From contig JAJJXM010000075.1 of NCBI GenBank assembly GCA_024516155.1, positions 124,001 to 188,000 on the forward strand: 64,000 bases of DNA, in the 5' to 3' direction. The first letter of the stretch is position 1, and every line of letters begins with the position of its first letter. Made by a program: the position numbers and the translations under genes. Positions 57,723 through 64,000 of the stretch are shown piece after piece. A model generated the notes under the pieces. That model saw nothing but the letters and a program-made list of their open reading frames with translations, made no database searches and had not been told where the DNA came from. Origin of the DNA: Pyronema omphalodes (Eukaryota > Ascomycota > Pezizomycetes > Pezizales > Pyronemataceae).

Positions 57723-60583
57723 TTACCCTTTCTTCTGTGCAATAAATTGTAGAATGAACATGACGAAGTAAAGATTTATGCTGTTGGTTCTATGTCGTCC
57801 ATAAATTCCCAACTCGAAAAAAAAAAAAAAACAATCACATGCAGTGATTTCTCAAGATGCCACAGTACATGTGCATGTCTTTCTTTGTACGTGCCACTCC
57901 GCCAGTTGTACTGTACACAGGTGTCAAAAAACTACCAATAGTCGAACCCAAAAACGTGGAGGGGGTTAGTAAGTCTTAAAAGTTCGAAATCAAAATGTCT
58001 TCAACAACTTGTGTTTTGTCTCCTTTTTGAATAATACTCTACTCATGAGTCGGATTATGTGTATCGTTGTCCTCAGGCGCAACACCCGTAATTTCATCTA
58101 GCTTGGTCGTATATTTGTATAGATTAGGTATATATATATATATTGTCATCTGGGATGTCCGATGGCTGACGTGCGGGGATTGGCAGGAGCAATCTATTAG
58201 GTATTATGTACTATGAATGAATATGAACTATGATTTATGACTAATCGGTGATGTTGAAGAGTGCCTGTTGAGCCGTGCTCTGTGCTGTGACTACTTGTGG
58301 TGGTGGATGTTGCTTTAGCAAACATCCCGTTGTTACGTTTGTTCTGTTGATGGTATGTTTGTTCGTTATCGAATGTCACTCACAACACTCTCCATCTCCA
58401 TCTCTCTATCTCTCTTTGTCTCCCCAAGTGTCAGCTCATCCTACGTCTGACCAGGAGCATTTTCACAGTTGATTACTCTTACATTAATAATGTAATAATG
58501 TACAGAAGTTGTCATCTATTCTTCTGATAGTCAATTCATGAATTGACATTTCAAAACATCGACAATGCCTTCTAGTGATATCGTATGACGCGGCTGCTGA
58601 CGTACATGCCTTTGTGTTTACCTGTTGTTAGCACATTTGTACTTCTCATAGCCTTCAATCCACTTTAAATGGTCAAATGTAAGTACGGGGAGGGGTTCGG
58701 ATCTTGTCAAAAGTCAGGAATCAATAGTTTCTCAAGCACTGTTTTCTCGTATTCTTTTTGAATCATACTGTCCTCCGGAGTCGGATCCTGTGTATAGTCG
58801 ACCTTAGATTCGACACACATTCTTCTATATAATTCAGCTTTATATATATATTCTAATTCGCGATGTCCGATGGCTGATGTGCGGGGTCAGCAGGTGGAGT
58901 TGCTGAAAGAAGGAAGATACATGACTGGCCCCTTTTGTTCCATAATCATATATCCCAACCTTCGCATTCACTTCCTTCTACGGAAAACTGCTCAAATGGA
59001 ATCAGGAAGCCTTCCTGCCCCTAATCCTTTGTTGCCACAAATCTTGTTTCCGCATACGACATACATGCATCTGAATTCGACAGAAGCTAGTGATATTTTG
59101 TGATGCGATGCTGTTTTGATGTCGTAGTACAAGTCTTTCGTTGTACAAGTAAATCATCACCGGGACCCAGTCCGCAAATTTATAACGTCAGGCACTGTTA
59201 ACTGTTTATTAAACATTCTAAAATGATTCTCTACTTGGATGTTGCTGGTCTAGATGCACAGATGCTTTCTATTTCGATAATCATAGTTTTTATGCTGCAG
59301 GATAATGGGGTCATAAATGACTTTGCAGTTCACTATTAGGGACAGGATTGGAAAATGTTTTAGTGTGGTGGATAACAGGATTACATAGTGCTGTCTTGTT
59401 GATTACCATATCCTCTCCTCGATTGTTCTGAGACTGGACCAAGAGATTCGCCTTTGGCAAAGCTCAAATCACACAGCCGAGTTGAAATGTGTAGTGAATG
59501 ACGTTAATGATATTGGACGCTTGCACAGTCTTCGACTCTGGGAGTACCCCTGGGTTGGTAAATGTACTTTTTCCTATTGGCAGAGAATCAGTATGTAGTA
59601 TTGTGGGCCAATATTTTTAAGCAATCCCTGTGATGTTTGATTCGGGAAAGAGCTCAACTGGATTTCATAATGGTATCAAGTCTACTATCTCGCCATACGT
59701 ATCTATAAATCAACTTAGGGTATCACATCTCATTCCAGATTGCTCCGTTGCAGATACCGTAATGACAAGACGCAGATAGTGATATCCCACGGGATCCAGA
59801 CTCCAGTGATATCTCATGGGTTCATATCTCATGATGCTGCAGTTACTGACATATCGATTTCTTTACTTGTTTAGATGAATTTTTCCACTGTACGGGCGTT
59901 ATTTATCCTCTGCATAGGTACAATAGAAAAACGGCGCACAGTGTTTGTAGATGTTAGAAGTCACGACATACTAGTTTTTTTGGAGGCTATTTTTCTTTTT
60001 GCTTAACAATACTCTATTCTGGAATTTTACCTTATAGTCTCGCTGCGATCCGTCCCACGGCGCACTCCATTTCCTGTGCCTATTGCCACCTCTCTTCTCC
60101 CTGCTGGCTTTCATTCTCGTCGTTATATTTGGGGGCCTGTTTGCTCAGAAGCTATCATTATGGAAATATGTCAATCAACTATTTTGTTACCAAGCAATCC
60201 AATCAGTATATACGCACCGGGAACGTTACTGTATTGATTGATCGGATGTATAATTCTTAGTTTCTCTGGAAGCATCTCATACGTGCTAAGGTGTAGATGG
60301 TTGCGAGTACGAGGCGAAGTATTTCGGGCACTGTTTTTTTTTTTTTTTTTTCTTTTTTTTTCGTTTTAGGATTGAAATATAATATGAGGATTATAAGCGT
60401 TTAAAGATGATACTGGAGTTATCTGGTCAAATAAATACGATGACGATGCAATATCTTAACATTCTCAACGTTTTACATATGTGGATCAACGATGAAATAT
60501 CTTCTTAGCTATGCAAAATTGTAATGTATCTGGTATGGTACAACTCCCGATCCTTTCTCTCTCTTCTCACGCCCCTACACTCC
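57723..60583. other. Gene-free interval
   Basis: Apart from the duplication above, AT-rich DNA with poly-T runs (about 60330-60361). I see no supported gene. The right end may contain the 3' UTR of the thioesterase. Confidence 0.5.
57950..58900 (+). repeat. Diverged direct duplication
   Basis: About 57950-58200 and 58670-58900 align in the same order and orientation. Shared blocks include TTCTTTTTGAAT followed by ATACT, GAGTCGGAT followed by TGTGTAT, a (TA)n stretch, and GATGTCCGATGGCTGA followed by GTGCGGGG (58154 and 58862, one difference in 25). No gene is evident in either copy. Confidence 0.6.
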
Positions 60584-61051
60584 TCAAAGTTTCGCCTTCT
60601 CCTCTCCCAATGGCATCAACACCTTCCCCAACCCCTCCTTCATCTCCTCCCCCAACTCCTTCACCGGTCTCCTGCCCTCTCTCTCCACAAACACATGCGT
60701 AAATCCCCCCACCGCACACACCTCCTCTTTTCCCTTTCTAAAGAAACCCACCTCATACTCAACACTACTCCTCCCCATTTTCCTAACCGCCAATCCCAAT
60801 TCCACCTCCTCAGGAAACTCCAAACTGACAAAATACTGACATCTAGAAGCAACAACCAATCCAATATGCAGAGCAGAAGAATCCGTAGGACGTAATGAGC
60901 AGGAAGATATTAGGTATGAGTTGACTATACTGTCGATTAGGAATGCGTAGATACTATTGTTGACGTGTCCGTATTGGTCGTTGTCGCTCCAGCGAAGTCG
61001 GTGCTGTTCGAAGTAGCGGTAGTGGGATCGGGTGCGCTGTTTTAATGACAT
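60584..61051 (-). CDS. Hotdog-fold acyl-CoA thioesterase (4HBT family), single exon
   Basis: A 155-residue single-domain protein of the 4-hydroxybenzoyl-CoA thioesterase superfamily, expected to hydrolyse acyl-CoA thioesters. The signature RWSDNDQYGHVNNSIYAFLID (in part, residues 20-39) carries the likely catalytic Asp25 and the GHVNN turn. Later strands read VASRCQYFVSLEFPEEVELG and EYEVGFF, then GGFTHVFV, the usual end of the fold. The length is normal for the family. ATG at 61051 begins MSLKQRTRSHYRYFEQH with no targeting peptide I can see, and the C-terminus (EKAKL) is close to, but not, a canonical peroxisomal SKL signal. A PEX11-family gene lies upstream on the same strand, so a peroxisomal acyl-CoA role is possible. 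Confidence 0.88.
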   Translation of the reverse strand: MSLKQRTRSHYRYFEQHRLRWSDNDQYGHVNNSIYAFLIDSIVNSYLISSCSLRPTDSSALHIGLVVASRCQYFVSLEFPEEVELGLAVRKMGRSSVEYEVGFFRKGKEEVCAVGGFTHVFVEREGRRPVKELGEEMKEGLGKVLMPLGEEKAKL

Positions 61052-61631
61052 GGTGGGGGTTGGGTTGGGTTGGGTTTTGGGGAGTCTGGGTTTGGGGCTT
61101 TTGGGTTTGGGGATTTTGGGTTTGGGGAGTTTTGTTTCACGTCATGGTGAGGTGTAGGACGCGTAGACTCCCTGGTGCGACGTTGGTGATGCGTGCAGCA
61201 TGATCCTACATACCGAGGCCGAGGTTCGGGTGCTTGATGGTTCCACGCTACTGGGGTTTGGTGAAGCGTGAATGTGTCACATGCCAAACTCGAAATTATA
61301 GACATTAGGTACTGATAAATACAGAGGGATGAGGAATCACAAAAAAACAAAAACACACACAGAGAGATACATGCAAATGAGATACTAGTTTCTATAACGA
61401 GTCTAGGATGTCTAGAAAAAATACATATAAACGAATAACTTGTACTGTACGCCACTGGCTTTTTCTAAAGCTCTAAATCTCTACCCGCTTATACCAAAAT
61501 ATTTTCAAAAAAAAAAAAAAAAAGAGAAGAGAAAACAGACGACGCCCAGATACCCAAATAATCCAAATTAAAACGCAGTTGCCATCATGAAATACGACTT
61601 CCCAGGTTTCTATGCCCTACAAACGAAGCTT
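61052..61631. other. Interval between thioesterase and PEX11 genes
   Basis: About 580 bp with degenerate GGGTTTGGGG-type repeats at 61060-61130, just upstream of the thioesterase start, and a poly-A stretch at about 61507-61522. Minus-strand open frames here are shadows of that repeat. Confidence 0.5.
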
Positions 61632-62570
61632 CTACGCGCATTTATTCCAAGCATCCCTCAGCCCAATGATTCCCGCCACACCACCGAATGCTCCTACCGC
61701 AGTATCCGGAATGAGTCCTTTCTCGACACTCCAATGCAACTGTATCCCATCATCAGCGTCTTGTACCAAAGGCCACTTCACTCTCTCCTTCCCCACAGAA
61801 GGATAACTTACCGACAAAGGTGCATTAGCAGCATTCGCAATCCAAGTCTTAATCCACTCATAATCCCTTTCACCCTTTTTACCCTTTAACATCCTAACTC
61901 TTTCTAATCTCAAAAACTCCAACGCAATATGAGCCGCCCAACACCTTGTGCTCCATAGCCACATCTGCCCCTCTATTCTTTTCGAGAATCTAAGTACCGA
62001 GAGTTTATTAAGATATGCCATGTTTTCCAGTACCTGATAACAGGTGTTGACTAGCACTTGTCCTGCGACTAGAGTTCGTATGATTTTGTCTTTAGGTGGA
62101 TCCATAAGTGTAGATTTGCCCCATTGGTACATTCCGATTAGTCCGAAGAGTCGCATGAACATTCGAACATCGGAGATCTTAGCCGAGAGGTTGCGCAGAC
62201 GAACGGAGGCTTCATTAAGAGCGGCGGAAGAGGGGGTGAGGACGAAGAGAGGAACTGGGGTGGGGAGCTTGACGGTGAGGTCGGAAGCGAGGCGGGAAAG
62301 TTGAGGGGCGGTGAGAGTCGCGAGATAGTAGAGGAGGTTTAGAACGCGGTCGATACCGGCGGGGGTTTGTAGGAGTCTGTATCATCATATTCAAGTTAGT
62401 AGCTGTTCAACAGTCTCTAGCTTTGATCTGTGAGATGAGATAGGCAGTGAACGAAGCGGTGGTAAATGGTGGGAACCGAACCGGTGTAGATGTGCAATCT
62501 TCTTATCAGCAAGCTTCAGCTGCGATTTGACAATATCGAACACGTCGGGATTTCTTTTGTTGAAGGACAT
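61632..62570 (-). CDS. PEX11: Peroxin-11 family protein (Pex11C-like), 2 exons
   Basis: Peroxisomal membrane protein of the PEX11 family, 277 residues, expected to drive peroxisome elongation and division. Exon 1 is 62482-62570 and exon 2 is 61632-62376. The intron has donor GTTCGG, branch GCTACTAAC and acceptor ATACAG, in phase. The conserved N-terminal half contains RLLQTPAGIDRVLNLLYY, an amphipathic helix region of the type that remodels membranes, then VRLRNLSAKISDVRMFMRLF and GLIGMYQWG. The middle has LVAGQVLVNTCYQVLENMAY. A C-terminal hydrophobic stretch is VGAFGGVAGIIGL. The features fit the fungal Pex11C-type paralogue better than classical Pex11, but I could not align it. The co-oriented thioesterase lies 580 bp downstream. 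Confidence 0.88.
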
Positions 62571-63755
62571 TTTTTTTTGTATCGAAAGTCGCGATAGTTT
62601 TCACGACAGTTGCGTTGGTGGGAGGGTCTGATATATTTATCAACTCGGATGCAGCCCGCCACAACCGACCGGGGGAAACGTGGTCGTGGTCGTGGACGTG
62701 TCAAGGTGAGACGACCGACGACGAGCGACAGGGCGACAGAGCGACGGCGACACAAATCGGGCCGAGGCTCCACAGCCGTTCGTAGCTCGAGTCGCTAGCA
62801 CTTAGAGCAGCACATAGGACCCACATGATCGCGATTTCCCAATGGTTCCCATCTTTATTTTGGATATCGCTGTCTCTAGAATCATTCATAATTCAGACAT
62901 AACTAAAAGAAAAATGGCAATTATCCTCTCGTCTCGGTCTGACGGATGCTCAATGAGGGGTGTTGTCAAAGAAGTTTTGAGTAACGTGCCGATTTTAAAC
63001 ACACACCGGTATCGGATCACCGCGACGTTCCGCCGAGAGATCTCATGGATAATATAATTTCTGGCCGCTGCCGTCTACTGATTTTGTGTTAAACTCCGTG
63101 AACTCCACGGCAAAACCTGGGGAATGACCTGCATAGCCAGGATATGAACTGGGATAACAGCAATCGCGCCGCAATATCGAAGCTCAAGAAATAAGCTCAA
63201 AGTACATAAAATAATAAGGAATCCTACTTTAAGTAAATTAACCTTGCCCCGTTTCAACGAATCGCGAAACAGATATCGAACCCGTTTTCCATCAACAATA
63301 ATATCTTTCGGCGTAAAGGAATAATCTCTAATGTCTATCCAAATCTACCTGATACCTGGTTCCGTTCCATTCTTCTGCGAATGAGTAAATATGTTGCTAC
63401 GAGTGCATCTAAAATTCAAAGATAACCCAAGACGCCTCACTTCGCTAGCAGGCTAGGCTTCCCCAGATTCCAGTCCCCGCCGCGTGGCTCTTCGTCCAAA
63501 AGCCGACCGACTCTAGACCATCGGTAGAGCCTCCGATTCGTTGCTGGTCTTGACAACGTCAGACTATTTACAAGGAGCTATTACCCCGCATCCGAGGTGA
63601 AGAGTATCTTAGGTGTGACTTGAAAACTTGTCGGCTGTAGCTATACAAGACAAAAATCTTAGACGGGACTTGGAACCTTAAACCTTGTAGCTGCAACTTC
63701 CATCGGGGAGATGAAACTATGTATCTCATTTCTTGGTGTTGACACTGCGGTTGCT
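62571..63755. other. Gene-free interval
   Basis: Promoter region of the PEX11 gene at the left. I see no supported gene. Confidence 0.45.
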
Positions 63756-63930
63756 TTAGAGCACTATAGATGAAAGGAACATAACCGGTTGTCGGGACTC
63801 GAGGAGGGGTAAAGTGAACTTATGGCTTGGTGGTGGGGATGGGTTGGCATTCATCTTCGGAATAGCTAGGATCCTTAGTATCGAGGAGAATGAAGACCGG
63901 GTTAGCTAATGCTAAGACTTACTTGGCCAT
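63756..63930 (-). CDS. Possible small spliced ORF at the window edge
   Basis: ATG at 63930 is followed after 8 nt by a consensus donor (GTAAGT), a branch-like TAGCTAAC and acceptor TACTAAG, giving a 49-nt intron (63874-63922). Joining the parts yields a 41-residue frame beginning MAKILAIPKMNANPSPPP. Another donor-like GTTATG inside could extend the model. The splice signals are good but the product is short and unrecognised, so this is only a candidate. Confidence 0.2.
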
Positions 63931-64000
63931 CGTGAAAGAGGAGCTGATTTTGGATGAACTGTTGGGGCTAGGGCAAATCTGCCAGGGAGAAGGGGCGGTT

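Overview
The window is nuclear DNA of a filamentous ascomycete (Pezizomycotina). The evidence is short 50-140 nt introns with GTAWGT-like donors and CTAAC-like branch sites, a LaeA-like methyltransferase, a fungal rhodopsin-domain protein, Aleuria-type fucose lectins, a pisatin-demethylase-like P450 and a Tad-like LINE. I cannot fix the class. Fucose lectins, low gene density and many simple repeats would fit Orbiliomycetes or Pezizomycetes, but that is a guess.

Layout. 1-3.8 kb has no gene and is full of micro- and minisatellites. 3.86-5.55 kb (-) is an MFS transporter with a GAAGC-rich repeat before its start. 9.9-13.3 kb (-) is a secreted protein of about 1,100 residues built on a 30-bp minisatellite. 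14.5-15.9 kb (-) is an eight-exon LaeA-like methyltransferase with one mutated splice donor. 17.7-18.8 kb (-) and 23.2-24.3 kb (+) are two divergent paralogous fucose lectins with the same exon lengths, and a broken gene lies between them. 24.68-30.72 kb is a complete two-ORF LINE bounded by 15-bp target-site duplications, followed by a tRNA-Lys(CUU) on the minus strand. 34.6-36.1 kb (-) is a FucP-type sugar permease. 36-43 kb has no recognisable intact gene. 43.2-44.5 kb (-) is a rhodopsin-domain membrane protein. 47.6-49.4 kb (+) is a cytochrome P450. 50-55 kb holds decayed coding sequence and a diverged dispersed repeat. 55.2-57.0 kb (+) is an F-box/RCC1 protein (Saf1-like), followed by 56 perfect heptamer repeats and a diverged duplication. 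60.6-61.1 kb (-) is a hotdog thioesterase and 61.6-62.6 kb (-) is a PEX11-family peroxin.

How the genes may work together. Two fucose-binding lectins and a FucP-type permease with both key acidic residues lie within 19 kb, which suggests, but does not prove, a fucose-related locus. The peroxin and thioesterase are co-oriented neighbours and could both serve peroxisomal acyl-CoA metabolism. The window contrasts a fresh, intact LINE with old sequence that looks eroded by point mutation. All gene models were built by hand from reading frame, splice signals and family motifs. No database search was run.
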